This document shows positions 44,022 to 53,664 of a stretch of DNA of 64,000 nt, piece by piece (the first letter of the stretch is position 1; each line of letters begins with the position of its first letter). The position numbers and the translations under genes are program-made. The notes beneath the pieces are model-generated. The model searched no databases. It was given only the letters and a program-made list of their open reading frames with translations, and was not told where the DNA came from. Source of the stretch: Sphingobacteriales bacterium (GTDB lineage Bacteria; Bacteroidota; Bacteroidia; UKL13-3); the NCBI GenBank assembly GCA_021299635.1, contig JAJTFA010000003.1, positions 242,852-306,851 on the forward strand, given 5' to 3'.

Positions 44022-46025
44022 ATGGAAAAACACAGCAATAGATTGATACATGCCTCCAGTCCTTATTTATTGCAGCATGCCCATAATCCGGTTGACTGGT
44101 ATGAATGGGGTGCGGAAGCTTTTGATAAAGCCCGCAGGGAAGACAAATTAATTTTAGTTAGCATTGGCTATTCTGCTTGCCACTGGTGCCATGTAATGGA
44201 GAAGGAGAGTTTTGAAAAGCAAGATACAGCAGCCCTGATGAATGAACATTTTGTATGTATTAAAGTTGATAGGGAAGAGCGGCCCGATATTGATCAGATT
44301 TATATGGATGCTGTTCAATTGCTTACAGGAAGAGGCGGTTGGCCACTGAACTGTTTTACCTTACCCGATGGCAGACCCTTGCATGGTGGTACCTATTTCC
44401 CAAAAGCAGAGTGGGAGCGTGTGCTTAAATCGCTGGCAGATTTTTATAAAAATAAAAAAGAAGAAGCGCTGAAATATGCTGCCGATTTAACAAATGGTAT
44501 AAAGAAACTGGATATCCTTCCTGCCTCAAATATTGATTTGATGGCAACGGATACTCTTGCTGAAATAATTTTAAAATGGAGCGAGAATCTGGATCGTGAG
44601 TTTGGCGGGTTTAATTGGTCGCCCAAATTTCCTATGCCTGCTGCGCATGCTTTGTTTATGCAGTTTGCACATCAAACTAAAAATAAGGAACTACTTACTG
44701 CGGTTTATACCACACTTGATAAAATGGCCGAGGGCGGCATATTTGATCAGATAGGTGGAGGTTTTGCCCGTTATGCTACCGATCATTTTTGGAAAGTGCC
44801 TCACTTTGAGAAAATGTTGTATGACAATGCACAGCTCATGAGCTTATACAGTGATGCATATAAATGCAGCGGTAATCAAACATATAGAAAAGTAGCATAT
44901 AAAATACATGCTTTTATTGATGCAGAATTATCTGCTCCAAATGGATTGTTTTATTCTGCACTTGATGCCGATAGTGAAGGAGAGGAAGGAAAATATTATG
45001 TATGGAAACAAAAAGAACTAAAGGAGTTGCTCGCTGAAGATGAACCTGTTTTTAGCCTTTGCTACAGTGTGGATGCATACGGAAATTGGGAGCATGGCAA
45101 TAATATTTTATACAAAACACGTTCGCTTGAAGAGATGTGTGCCCTTACTGGGAAAAACGAACAGGAGCTTGAAACGATTATCAGTAAATGCGAATCCGTG
45201 TTATTGAAGGCGCGTAATGACAGGGTAAAGCCAGGGCTGGATGATAAAATCATCACCTCATGGAATGCATTGATGATAAAAGGATATGCCGATGCTTACA
45301 TGGCTTTTGGTGATGAAATGTTTTTGAACAAAGCAGTCAAAGCAACCGATTTGCTCTGGAAAAAAATGTTTGATGGAGAAAAACTCTATCGCATTTGTAA
45401 AGGAGATAAAGTAACTGTTCCTGCATTTGCAGAAGATTATGCACTGTTTATAGAAGCGTTACTTTATACGTATATAATAACAGGAATAGAATTATATGCA
45501 TGCCATGCGCAACAATTGGCACAACTTGCTGATGAATTGTTTTTTGATACACAGCACGCCTTGTATCGCTTTGTTTCTTTAAACGAAGAACAATTGATAA
45601 CCAATAAACTTGATCTGAATGACGATGTGATACCATCCGCCAATTCGGTTTTTGCAAAAAATAATCTCATACTCGGTTATTTATTCAGCGATGTGAAACT
45701 GTGTGAAAGAGCGAAAGGAATGGTGAGTATTGCACAGCAGAAAATGGAAAAGTTCCCAAATGGATACAGCAACTGGATGCAGTGTTTGTTATGGATGCTG
45801 AATGGATTTTATCAAGTGGTTTGTACAGGTAAGGATGCTGGCAAACATACTGCTGCCTTTCAAAAAAGATATGTACCCGGCAGTATGGTGCTTATAAAAA
45901 ATGCACACTCATCATTGCCCTTGCTCAAAGAAAAGGAGCATACGCAAAGCCTGATTTATATATGCAAGGATTTTACCTGTGGTTTGCCGGAAACAGAACT
46001 AAGAAAAGCAATAGAGCAATTCTAA
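44022..46025 (+). CDS. DUF255 thioredoxin-domain protein (YyaL/SSP411 type)
   Basis: A 667-residue protein. Residues 1-165 are the thioredoxin-like DUF255 domain with [22 protein letters not shown] (here a landmark of the family), the C-x2-C in [15 protein letters not shown] near 47, and [14 protein letters not shown]. The remainder is an (alpha/alpha)-barrel like that of cellobiose epimerases, with [52 protein letters not shown] and [21 protein letters not shown]. Eukaryotic relatives are SPATA20. Function is not established; a redox or sugar-linked role is speculated. Single gene; followed by an unusual gap. Confidence 0.94.
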   Translation: MEKHSNRLIHASSPYLLQHAHNPVDWYEWGAEAFDKARREDKLILVSIGYSACHWCHVMEKESFEKQDTAALMNEHFVCIKVDREERPDIDQIYMDAVQLLTGRGGWPLNCFTLPDGRPLHGGTYFPKAEWERVLKSLADFYKNKKEEALKYAADLTNGIKKLDILPASNIDLMATDTLAEIILKWSENLDREFGGFNWSPKFPMPAAHALFMQFAHQTKNKELLTAVYTTLDKMAEGGIFDQIGGGFARYATDHFWKVPHFEKMLYDNAQLMSLYSDAYKCSGNQTYRKVAYKIHAFIDAELSAPNGLFYSALDADSEGEEGKYYVWKQKELKELLAEDEPVFSLCYSVDAYGNWEHGNNILYKTRSLEEMCALTGKNEQELETIISKCESVLLKARNDRVKPGLDDKIITSWNALMIKGYADAYMAFGDEMFLNKAVKATDLLWKKMFDGEKLYRICKGDKVTVPAFAEDYALFIEALLYTYIITGIELYACHAQQLAQLADELFFDTQHALYRFVSLNEEQLITNKLDLNDDVIPSANSVFAKNNLILGYLFSDVKLCERAKGMVSIAQQKMEKFPNGYSNWMQCLLWMLNGFYQVVCTGKDAGKHTAAFQKRYVPGSMVLIKNAHSSLPLLKEKEHTQSLIYICKDFTCGLPETELRKAIEQF

Positions 46026-46608
46026 AAAACCGAATATCAACCATAAGTAAATTACGCTGACTTGTATTAGTGAGTGCTGCACTCTGCAGCTACACAGATA
46101 TAATCCTTCAGGGTTTTGGAGGCAACCTTATTGACTGTATTTGCATAAATATTTGCAACGCCATGCTGATGCAATTCGTGACATCGACCTGTTCTATTGC
46201 CCTTTTCTGATCCACTTCAACGAGGTAAGGCTAGAACCACCGGAGCTGCTCTGCCGGAGCCGTTTCCCTCGTCTCTTATTCTCATTCTGCCAGCATGCAG
46301 GTAATACCATACTAATCCTCGTCACAATACAAGTGACAAATGGATCTTACCACATTTTGGTTGATAGAATTAGGGCATTAAATATTTCATTTTTTACTAT
46401 TGAGATTGAAGTAAAAGTCAGCCTTTTTGGGCATCAACTTTATTGGCTTAATGAGGGGGGGGGGTAAAATGCTATTCAAAAAAAAATTTACAGCGCAAAT
46501 AGGTTGCGAGGTGCTTTGCTCAAATTTGTAGCAAAAATAGGCAGATTCAAAAAGCGCGCTTATTTTTACAAATGAATTTGAATTTGAAACCAATTAATAA
46601 CTAAAATT
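46026..46608. other. 583-bp gap of unknown content, partly GC-richer than its surroundings
   Basis: No gene could be supported. A plus-strand open frame (46141-46467) does not look like protein. On the minus strand, two short frames in different phases have protein-like composition: one ends at a stop near 46066 with NKVASKTLKDYICVAAEC, another contains VEVDQKRAIEQVDVTN near 46200. They could be frameshifted remains of one gene. The part from 46170 to 46310 is visibly richer in G and C than the flanking DNA, and a G10 run occurs at 46455-46464. No tRNA, tmRNA or RNase P signature was recognised. Confidence 0.5.
46455..46464 (+). repeat. G10 homopolymer
   Basis: Ten consecutive G in an AT-rich gap, 144 bases before recA. 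Such tracts slip in replication and in sequencing, so the length is uncertain. Confidence 0.7.
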
Positions 46609-47637
46609 ATGAGTACCGACAACAAAGAAAAACTCAAAGCCCTCCAGTTAACCATTGATAAGCTGGAAAAACAATACGGTAAAGGCACCGTAATGAAAAT
46701 GAATGATAAAAGCGTGGAGCCTATTGAAGCTTTGTCATCCGGATCTTTAGGATTGGATATAGCCTTAGGAATTGGCGGGTATCCAACCGGACGTATCATT
46801 GAGATTTACGGACCTGAGTCTTCCGGTAAAACCACACTCTCTTTGCATGCCATAGCTGAATCGCAAAAACGCGGTGGTATTGCTGCCTTTATAGATGCTG
46901 AGCATGCTTTTGATAAGAGCTATGCTGAGAAATTGGGTATTGATGTCGAGAATTTACTTGTATCACAACCTGATGATGGCGAACAAGCACTTGAAATTGC
47001 CGATGCACTTATCCGCTCAGGTGCTATTGATATTATTGTAATCGATTCTGTTGCTGCGTTAGTACCTAAAGCAGAAATTGAAGGCGATATGGGTGAAAGC
47101 AAAATGGGTTTGCAAGCACGCTTAATGAGTCAGGCGCTCCGTAAACTTACCGGAACCATTAATAAAACAGGTTGTGTTTGTATCTTTATTAATCAGCTGC
47201 GCGAAAAAATAGGAGTGATGTTTGGTAATCCTGAAACAACCACCGGAGGTAACGCACTTAAATTTTATGCATCGGTTCGTTTAGATATTCGCAGAATTGG
47301 GCAGCTTAAAGAAGGGAATGATATTGTGGGCAACCGCACCAAGGTTAAAATTGCTAAAAACAAAGTGGCACCGCCATTCCGCACTGTTGAGTTTGATATT
47401 ATTTACGGTGATGGCGTATCGAAAGTTGGCGAAATAGTTGACCTTGGCGTTGATCTTGAAATTGTTAAAAAAAGCGGATCATGGTTTAGTTATAACGATA
47501 CCAAACTAGGTCAGGGAAGAGATGCAGTAAAACAACTGCTACTTGACAACCCTGAAATGGCTACCGAAATTGAAGCTAAAATCAAAGAAAGAGCCTTTGG
47601 TGGCGGCTACAGAGCAAAGGTAGAGGCGGGAGAATAG
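46609..47637 (+). CDS. recA: recombinase RecA
   Basis: A 342-residue recombinase that forms filaments on single-stranded DNA, promotes strand exchange and activates SOS cleavage. Landmarks: [24 protein letters not shown] at the N-terminus (landmark only), Walker [17 protein letters not shown] near 64, [15 protein letters not shown] near 92, [18 protein letters not shown] near 140, [14 protein letters not shown] near 177, [21 protein letters not shown] near 193, and the acidic C-terminus. No LexA-type palindrome was recognised upstream. A good terminator follows at 47661-47691. Confidence 0.98.
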   Translation: MSTDNKEKLKALQLTIDKLEKQYGKGTVMKMNDKSVEPIEALSSGSLGLDIALGIGGYPTGRIIEIYGPESSGKTTLSLHAIAESQKRGGIAAFIDAEHAFDKSYAEKLGIDVENLLVSQPDDGEQALEIADALIRSGAIDIIVIDSVAALVPKAEIEGDMGESKMGLQARLMSQALRKLTGTINKTGCVCIFINQLREKIGVMFGNPETTTGGNALKFYASVRLDIRRIGQLKEGNDIVGNRTKVKIAKNKVAPPFRTVEFDIIYGDGVSKVGEIVDLGVDLEIVKKSGSWFSYNDTKLGQGRDAVKQLLLDNPEMATEIEAKIKERAFGGGYRAKVEAGE

Positions 47638-47660
47638 TTTCAATTTCAAATTCGCAGATT

Positions 47661-47691
47661 CCCTGGTGTAAGCAATTGCATCAGGGTTTTT
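47661..47691 (+). terminator. rho-independent terminator of recA
   Basis: CCCTGGTG (47661-47668), a 10-base loop and CATCAGGG (47679-47686; one G-T pair) followed by a T-run (47687-47691). Confidence 0.9.
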
Positions 47692-47753
47692 GTTTAATAG
47701 CAAATCCGGAAAAAGCCAATGCACTTCTTTTGATGCCAGCTGATTGAGCGCAA

Positions 47754-48755
47754 TTATTTTTGCATCTGCTTCTGCACCTCTTCAAATGTGATTTTAGCTA
47801 AATCATAAATAATATTTTGTTTGGTTTCTCTGTCCGCGCCACGTGTCATTACACCAATCAAGTAAGGTTTCCCTGTAAAATAAACTATCCCGAAATGGTG
47901 AAGTTGTAATACATTTCGATTACCCTTCTGGTCAAACAAATCTCGTTCGCCATACTTATGTGCTATAGCATATTGAGCAGGAACGGCAGAGCGTATGCCG
48001 TTTCTGTAAACAGATTCTGATAGAATTTGTAAGGCTTTTTCTGACATGTCTTTATTAAGGTAGCTGGCATTATAGAGAATCCTAAAGACTGCTGCATATC
48101 TGTTAACTGCAACAAAATTGGTATTAATACCGGCATCTTCATTTACCGATAGATTTAATTCTTTTTCTGTTTTTACAATTTTATCCATGCCCATGTACTG
48201 CATTAAAATAAGTGCAGCTGCATTATCTGAGTATGCTATCATTTGTCTGATATATTCTTCAACTGTGTAATATTGTTTATCTATTTTTTCAAAACCGCTC
48301 TCTTCATCTACGTCTTTAAAATTATCTTTTATATACTGGATTTTGGTTGCAAGCAAATCCCTGTTCTGCTGCGCCTCTTTCAATACGGTAATCATAATTG
48401 GTACTTTCATTAAACTGGCTGGGCTAAACATTTCCTTTTCATTAATACCAATCCACAAGCCATTATTTAAATCTCTGAAATAATAAGAAATATGAATATC
48501 CGGATGTCTGGCGGTAATTTTGTTTATATAAGATAAAACTTTAGGTTTAAAAATAACCAGCTCATCCATTACAAGTTGGCTGCTATTTAAACAAGCCAGT
48601 AGCGGATTGGTATATTTATAAGGGTAAGTGCTACTATTTTCAGTTTCGGATTTGTGATGCTTGGTTGCCAATTTGCTATGCATGTATTTTCCAGCCAAAA
48701 AGCCGGATCCAAATGCCAATAAAATGACGAGCGTAATTAGTATAATTCTTTTCAT
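47754..48755 (-). CDS. serine hydrolase of the class A beta-lactamase-like family
   Basis: A 333-residue envelope protein. An uncleaved or cleaved signal helix (IILITLVILLAFGSGFLAGKYM) is followed by a serine beta-lactamase/DD-peptidase fold: the S-x-x-K catalytic tetrad in FSPASLMKVPIMI near 117, the S-D-N motif in MIAYSDNAAALIL near 180, and a candidate third motif FTGKPYLIG near 300 in place of KTG. The region between matches other beta-lactamase-2 family members. It may cut or bind peptidoglycan, or hydrolyse beta-lactams; this cannot be told from the sequence. It is divergent from the FAD oxidoreductase. Confidence 0.82.
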   Translation of the reverse strand: MKRIILITLVILLAFGSGFLAGKYMHSKLATKHHKSETENSSTYPYKYTNPLLACLNSSQLVMDELVIFKPKVLSYINKITARHPDIHISYYFRDLNNGLWIGINEKEMFSPASLMKVPIMITVLKEAQQNRDLLATKIQYIKDNFKDVDEESGFEKIDKQYYTVEEYIRQMIAYSDNAAALILMQYMGMDKIVKTEKELNLSVNEDAGINTNFVAVNRYAAVFRILYNASYLNKDMSEKALQILSESVYRNGIRSAVPAQYAIAHKYGERDLFDQKGNRNVLQLHHFGIVYFTGKPYLIGVMTRGADRETKQNIIYDLAKITFEEVQKQMQK

Positions 48756-48857
48756 GTGTGGTAAAAAATTGCAATATGATAAATAGCATTAAAATTCAGA
48801 AATATTTTGATATTTTATATTATCAATTCAATTATTTACATTGGTAAAAAGCAATTT

Positions 48858-49994
48858 ATGATTAGCTACTGGGAGAAAATGCATTTTCTGTATTATGATT
48901 ATGTAATCATCGGGTCAGGTATTACGGGTCTTTCAGCGGTATGCAGCATTAAAGAACGGCAACCCAATGCGAGTATTGCTGTGTTGGAGCGTGGTTTACT
49001 GCCAACCGGTGCTACCACAAAAAATGCTGGTTTCGCCTGCATCGGATCCTTTACAGAAAAGTGGCATGATTTAGAATTAATGGGTGAAGATGCATTTCTT
49101 CAGCTCATTGAAGATAGGTGGAAGGGACTTGCCAAACTGCGCAGCAGGTTGGGCGATGAGCAGATTGAATATGCTAATAATGGTGGTTATGAGTTGCTTT
49201 TTGCTAACCAATATATTAATGAAGAGCAATTGCATCACATGAATGGGTTGCTCAATAAAATTTTCAATCAGGATGTTTTCAAAACAGACCCTTCCCTTAT
49301 TCAGGCTTTTGGTTTCAATAAGCAAATGTTAAGCAACGTTATTGTTAACCCGCTCGATGCGCAGATAAACAGTGGTAAAATGATGCGTGCATTATATCGG
49401 ATGGCTGCATCACTTAATACCTATATAGCAACCGGGGCAGAGGTTATGAATATTGAGGAGACTGAAAATGGAGTAAATGTAATTGTGAACAATCCACTAT
49501 TGCCTGAACCCTTATTGTTTAAGTCAAATAAGGTTGCAATATGCACCAATGCATTTACCGGTAAATTTTTTCCTGAGCTGGACATTACCCCCGGAAGAGG
49601 TCAGGTAATAGTTACAGAACCCATTCATAATCTAAAAATGAAGGGGGTATTTAGTTTTGATGAAGGCTATTATTATTTCAGAAATATAGATAATAGAATT
49701 TTATTTGGTGGCGGTCGCAATCTCGACTTTGATGGAGAAACCACAACGGAGTTTGGTCCTAACCAAAAAATCCTGGATCAGCTATCTTATTATTTACATG
49801 AAATGATTTTGCCCGGCAATAAAATGAAGATAGAACAGCAATGGTCGGGCATCATGGCATTTGGTAAAAACAAATTACCACTTGTGCAAAAAGTATCAGA
49901 ACATATAGCGGTAGGAGCCAGGCTAAATGGCATGGGTATCGCATTAAGCAGCAAAATCGGTGAGGAAATTGCCACACTGCTTGTAAATGGTTAA
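48858..49994 (+). CDS. FAD-dependent oxidoreductase (DAO/glycine-oxidase type)
   Basis: A 378-residue flavoprotein. The Rossmann motif DYVIIGSGITGLSAVCSI lies at residues ~13-30, then AVLERGLLPTGATTKNAGFACIG near 45-67, typical of D-amino-acid/sarcosine/glycine oxidase-like enzymes. PGRGQVIVTEPI near 255, YYYFRNIDNRILFGGGRNLD near 290, the QQWSGIMAFGKNKLPLVQ block near 330 and GARLNGMGIALSSKIGEEIA at the C-terminus complete the FAD fold. The frame is open to a TTG at 48807; the ATG at 48858 places the flavin motif near the start as in relatives. The substrate is unknown. Confidence 0.9.
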   Translation: MISYWEKMHFLYYDYVIIGSGITGLSAVCSIKERQPNASIAVLERGLLPTGATTKNAGFACIGSFTEKWHDLELMGEDAFLQLIEDRWKGLAKLRSRLGDEQIEYANNGGYELLFANQYINEEQLHHMNGLLNKIFNQDVFKTDPSLIQAFGFNKQMLSNVIVNPLDAQINSGKMMRALYRMAASLNTYIATGAEVMNIEETENGVNVIVNNPLLPEPLLFKSNKVAICTNAFTGKFFPELDITPGRGQVIVTEPIHNLKMKGVFSFDEGYYYFRNIDNRILFGGGRNLDFDGETTTEFGPNQKILDQLSYYLHEMILPGNKMKIEQQWSGIMAFGKNKLPLVQKVSEHIAVGARLNGMGIALSSKIGEEIATLLVNG

Positions 49995-50005
49995 GCGCTA
50001 AATAA

Positions 50006-51451
50006 TCAGTTCCCCTTATTTCTTATTTTCATGGCGTTGCTGCGGCCGTATGCAAAATATACCAGCACACCAACGGCCATCCAAACAGCCATAATTTGCC
50101 AGGCATATTTATTTAAAAATGCCATTTGTGCCAGGCATGATACAATACCCAAAACAGGAATAAAAGGAGTAAAAGGAGTTTTGAAAGGTCTTGGCAATTC
50201 GGGCTTTGATTTTCTTAGCACCAGTATAGCCAAACAAACCATTGCAAAAGCAAGCAGGGTTCCTAATGAAACCAGCTTACTAAGCACGCCTATCGGAAAA
50301 AGTCCGGCAAGCAACATGGCAAACAAGCCGGTAATAATGGTAGATATATAAGGAGTTCCGTATTTGTGATGCACCTTACCAAATGCAGGCGGCAGCAAAC
50401 CGTCTTTCGACATGGTAAAGAAAATTCTGGGTTGGCCCAGTAACATTACCAAAATAACAGAGGTAAGGCCTGCAATGGCTCCTGCTTTAATCAACCATGA
50501 TAACCATTTCCATCCAATTGCATCCACTCCCAGTGCAATGGGATCAGGAACCCCTAAATTAGGGAATGGAACCAAACCTGTTAATACCAGAGCAACCAAA
50601 ATATATAGAAACGTACAAACAATAAGCGAACCCAAAATGCCCCATGGTAAATCCTTCTGAGGGTTTTTTGCCTCTTGTGCAGCTGTTGAAACCGCATCAA
50701 AACCTATATAAGCAAAGAAAATTACAGCCGCTCCACGAAAAATACCACTCCATCCGTAATGCCCGAACTCTCCCGTATTTTCAGGAATAAAAGGAAACCA
50801 GTTATCGGTATTCATATAACCAATCCCTGCAATTATAAAAACTACAATTACTGTTGTTTTTATAGCAACAATCACGTTGTTAAATTTGGCAGATTCATGC
50901 ACGCCTAATATCAGTAAAGCCGTAATGGCGCCTACAATAAGCATGGCTGGCAAGTTCATTAATCCGTCTGTTAGAATAAACTGATGTAAATCTCCATCAT
51001 AGGCAACGGGTGCGCTGGTTAAAGCCGGTGAAAGGGTGATATTAAAATTCTTTAGTAAGCTAACCACATAGCCACTCCATCCTACAGAAACGGTAGAAGC
51101 CGCAAACAGGTATTCAATAATCAAATCCCAGCCAATAATCCAGGCAAAAAACTCACCAATGGTGGCATATGTATAGGTATAGGCACTGCCTGCAATAGGA
51201 ATCATGGAAGCCAGTTCGGCATAACATAGGCCTGCACAGGCGCAGGCAAGTGCAGCAATAAGAAAAGATATAACAATTGCCGGTCCGGAGTAGTTGGCTG
51301 CCACTTCGCCCGTTAATACAAAAATACCTGCACCAATAATGGCACCTATTCCTAAGGTAATCAGGTTTAGTCGGCCCAAGGTGCGTTTAAGGGTATGCCC
51401 ATCGGCCTCTTTCAATAAATGATCAATATCTTTTTTATAGAACAAACTCAT
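50006..51451 (-). CDS. APC-superfamily amino-acid permease
   Basis: A 481-residue transporter closely related to the permease at 14843-16543. TM1 contains LITLGIGAIIGAGIFVLTG, TM3 reads SAYTYTYATIGEFFAWIIGW, and the loop IGFDAVSTAAQEAKNPQKDLP and the LGQPRIFFTMSKDGLLP block match cationic amino-acid transporters of the CAT/YfnA type. Two start codons are possible (51457, 51451). It lacks the long loop of its paralogue. It converges on the FAD oxidoreductase with 11 bases between the stops; the functional link, if any, is amino-acid use. Confidence 0.93.
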   Translation of the reverse strand: MSLFYKKDIDHLLKEADGHTLKRTLGRLNLITLGIGAIIGAGIFVLTGEVAANYSGPAIVISFLIAALACACAGLCYAELASMIPIAGSAYTYTYATIGEFFAWIIGWDLIIEYLFAASTVSVGWSGYVVSLLKNFNITLSPALTSAPVAYDGDLHQFILTDGLMNLPAMLIVGAITALLILGVHESAKFNNVIVAIKTTVIVVFIIAGIGYMNTDNWFPFIPENTGEFGHYGWSGIFRGAAVIFFAYIGFDAVSTAAQEAKNPQKDLPWGILGSLIVCTFLYILVALVLTGLVPFPNLGVPDPIALGVDAIGWKWLSWLIKAGAIAGLTSVILVMLLGQPRIFFTMSKDGLLPPAFGKVHHKYGTPYISTIITGLFAMLLAGLFPIGVLSKLVSLGTLLAFAMVCLAILVLRKSKPELPRPFKTPFTPFIPVLGIVSCLAQMAFLNKYAWQIMAVWMAVGVLVYFAYGRSNAMKIRNKGN

Positions 51452-51570
51452 AAACATCTTATTTTTTGGTAAGAAAGAGCAATTTTATAAAATTTCAAAC
51501 TTATTCTTATCAAAGTAAGGGCCGATGCAGCTAAAATGGTTTATAAACCAAACACTTAACCTGTTTTAAA

Positions 51571-51599
51571 ATAAAAAACCTGCACGGTTGGTGCAGGTT
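51571..51599 (-). terminator. terminator of the bacilliredoxin gene
   Basis: On the minus strand the stem AACCTGCAC (51599-51591), loop, GTGCAGGTT (51585-51577) runs into T-rich sequence (51576-51571). It lies 23 bases after the stop of the bacilliredoxin gene. Confidence 0.85.
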
Positions 51600-51621
51600 C
51601 TTTAGGTGTTTGTATAATCAA

Positions 51622-52041
51622 TCAGCAAAATTCATCAAAAGCCGCTTGCAAATTTGCAGCAATCATCTCAGCAGACCTGCCTTCAATCATGTGTCTCTCA
51701 ATAAAATGAACCAGTTCTCCATTTTTATAAAGGGCAATGGAAGGAGAAGAAGGAGGGAACGGTGCTGTAAACTCTCTTGCTTTGGCCACGGCATCCGTTT
51801 CCTGACCGGCAAAAACAGTAAGCAATGCATCAGGCTTTTTTGCAGCTTGCTGCACGGCTTTAATAACACCGGGGCGGGCAGTACCAGCAGCACAACCGCA
51901 AACGGAGTTAAAAACAAGTAGTTTGGTTCCACTATTATTTGTTAGTTCCTGCTCAACTTCTGCAGGGGTCATCAGGCTTTTAAAGCCTACATCAACCAAT
52001 TGTTGCCTCATGGGGGCAACCAGCATTTCCGGATATGGCAT
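51622..52041 (-). CDS. BrxA/BrxB-family bacilliredoxin (YphP type)
   Basis: A 139-residue thioredoxin-fold protein of the DUF1094/YphP family, which removes bacillithiol (or similar thiols) from oxidised proteins. The C-G-C active site is in FNSVCGCAAGTARPGV near residues 45-60, and the family N-terminus reads MPYPEMLVAPMRQQLVDVG. VFAGQETDAVAKAREF and FIERHMIEGRSAEMIAANL near the end also fit. It stands alone with its own terminator and a divergent promoter facing ahcY. Confidence 0.95.
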   Translation of the reverse strand: MPYPEMLVAPMRQQLVDVGFKSLMTPAEVEQELTNNSGTKLLVFNSVCGCAAGTARPGVIKAVQQAAKKPDALLTVFAGQETDAVAKAREFTAPFPPSSPSIALYKNGELVHFIERHMIEGRSAEMIAANLQAAFDEFC

Positions 52042-52127
52042 AATCTATTAGTTTATTTAAGTTTTACCTATTACTGCAACATTTAAACCGAACCTGATAA
52101 TTCTGCCCAAGTGTCAGTATTAAAACG

Positions 52128-52135
52128 CAAAAGTA
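52128..52135 (-). promoter_or_regulatory. -7 box (TACTTTTG) of the bacilliredoxin gene
   Basis: On the minus strand TACTTTTG (52135-52128) is a full TAnnTTTG match. A T-run lies at roughly the right distance upstream, overlapping the ahcY promoter region, so the two divergent promoters are back to back. Confidence 0.5.
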
Positions 52136-52162
52136 AATGAAGTGTTCTTAAGCAAAAATTAA

Positions 52163-52193
52163 TTTTAAAATACCGGGGCAAACATTAATTTTG
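52163..52193 (+). promoter_or_regulatory. promoter of ahcY (TTTT-N19-TAATTTTG)
   Basis: TAATTTTG (52186-52193) matches TAnnTTTG exactly, with TTTT (52163-52166; consensus TTTG) 19 bases upstream. It lies 33 bases before the ahcY start. Confidence 0.75.
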
Positions 52194-52226
52194 CCGCTCA
52201 TTTAAAACAATCATTTATAAACAATT

Positions 52227-53540
52227 ATGGCTCAAACCAAATCCACTTTACCTTACAAAGTTAAGGACATTACGCTGGCCGAGTGGGGCCGCAAAGAAAT
52301 CAGACTTGCCGAGGCCGAAATGCCCGGTCTGATGGCTATCAGAAAAGAATACGGACCTCAACAGCCACTGAAAGGTGCCCGTATTGCAGGCTGTCTGCAC
52401 ATGACCATACAAACAGCAGTGCTTATTGAAACACTGAAAACCCTGGGTGCCGAAGTTACCTGGAGTTCATGTAACATCTTCTCTACACAAGATCATGCTG
52501 CTGCTGCCATTGCTGCTGCAGGAATTCCGGTTTATGCCTGGAAAGGTCAAAATGAAGAAGAGTTTGATTGGTGTATTGAGCAAACACTTTTTGCCTTTGG
52601 AGACAATCAACCGCTTAATATGATTTTGGATGATGGAGGCGATTTAACCAATATGGTGTTGGATCGTTATCCTGAGTTGGTAGGTGGAATAAAAGGATTG
52701 TCTGAAGAAACCACAACAGGTGTTCACCGCTTATACGAGCGCATGCGTAAAGGAACTTTGCCAATGCCTGCCATTAACGTTAATGACTCTGTTACCAAAT
52801 CTAAATTTGATAACAAGTACGGTTGCAAAGAATCTTTGGTTGATGCCATCCGCAGAGCTACAGATATTATGATGGCAGGTAAAGTTGCCGTAGTTGCAGG
52901 ATATGGTGATGTTGGAAAAGGTTCTGCCGAATCTTTGCGTGGGGCAGGTGCCCGTGTGTTGGTTACCGAGATAGATCCGATTTGTGCCTTACAGGCCGCC
53001 ATGGATGGTTTTGAAGTAGTAACCATGGAAGAAGCATGCAGCCGCGCCAATATTTTTGTAACGGCAACTGGTAATATCCGCATCATTACCGACAGGCATT
53101 TTAAAGCCATGCGCGATAAATCAATCGTATGTAATATCGGTCACTTCGACAATGAAATTGATATGGCATGGTTGAATAAAAATTATGGCAGTAACAAATA
53201 CACCATCAAACCACAGGTGGATGTATTCAATGTAGATGGCAAAGAAATCATTGTGCTTGCTGAAGGCCGTTTGGTTAATCTGGGTTGTGCCATGGGTCAT
53301 CCTTCATTTGTGATGAGTAATTCATTCTCTAACCAAACACTTGCACAGATTGAGTTGTGGAACAACAGTGATAAATATGAGAATAAAGTGTATGTGTTGC
53401 CTAAACACCTGGATGAAAAGGTTGCAGCATTGCACCTGGAGCATATTGGTGCCAAGTTAACCAAATTGGATAATGATCAGGCTGATTATATTGGTGTAAA
53501 GCAGCAAGGTCCGTTCAAAACCGAACACTACAGATATTAA
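52227..53540 (+). CDS. ahcY: adenosylhomocysteinase
   Basis: A 437-residue NAD-dependent enzyme that splits S-adenosylhomocysteine into adenosine and homocysteine, relieving inhibition of methyltransferases. Landmarks: [20 protein letters not shown] near 52, [17 protein letters not shown] near 77, [13 protein letters not shown] near 135, the NAD motif [18 protein letters not shown] near 225, and the C-terminal lysine-tyrosine element [10 protein letters not shown]. Length is that of the bacterial enzyme. It has a clear promoter at 52163-52193 and a stem-loop after the stop. Confidence 0.98.
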   Translation: MAQTKSTLPYKVKDITLAEWGRKEIRLAEAEMPGLMAIRKEYGPQQPLKGARIAGCLHMTIQTAVLIETLKTLGAEVTWSSCNIFSTQDHAAAAIAAAGIPVYAWKGQNEEEFDWCIEQTLFAFGDNQPLNMILDDGGDLTNMVLDRYPELVGGIKGLSEETTTGVHRLYERMRKGTLPMPAINVNDSVTKSKFDNKYGCKESLVDAIRRATDIMMAGKVAVVAGYGDVGKGSAESLRGAGARVLVTEIDPICALQAAMDGFEVVTMEEACSRANIFVTATGNIRIITDRHFKAMRDKSIVCNIGHFDNEIDMAWLNKNYGSNKYTIKPQVDVFNVDGKEIIVLAEGRLVNLGCAMGHPSFVMSNSFSNQTLAQIELWNNSDKYENKVYVLPKHLDEKVAALHLEHIGAKLTKLDNDQADYIGVKQQGPFKTEHYRY

Positions 53541-53560
53541 TCTGAAACTTCATTTCGTTG

Positions 53561-53588
53561 AGAGCCACTCCCGCAAAGGAGTGGCTCT
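53561..53588 (+). terminator. stem-loop after ahcY
   Basis: AGAGCCACTCC (53561-53571), loop CGCAAA, GGAGTGGCTCT (53578-53588): a perfect 11-base stem, 20 bases after the stop. The T-tract is poor (TATGTTTAT), so it may end transcription only partly or protect the 3' end. Confidence 0.7.
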
Positions 53589-53664
53589 TATGTTTATAAA
53601 CTAATTATACATTCTGCTGTGATTTAAGCAATTTCGAATCAGGAAAGAGAAGCAATATTTACAG

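Noticed and set aside
46141..46467. A 108-residue plus-strand open frame in the recA upstream gap.
   Set aside because: Composition is not protein-like (runs of Leu, Phe and Arg from GC-skewed DNA, ending in poly-Gly made by the G10 run), and it shows no recognised motif or promoter.
46026..46608. tmRNA, RNase P RNA or 6S RNA in the gap before recA.
   Set aside because: None of their core sequences (for example the tmRNA tRNA-like ends, or the conserved RNase P blocks) could be recognised by reading both strands.
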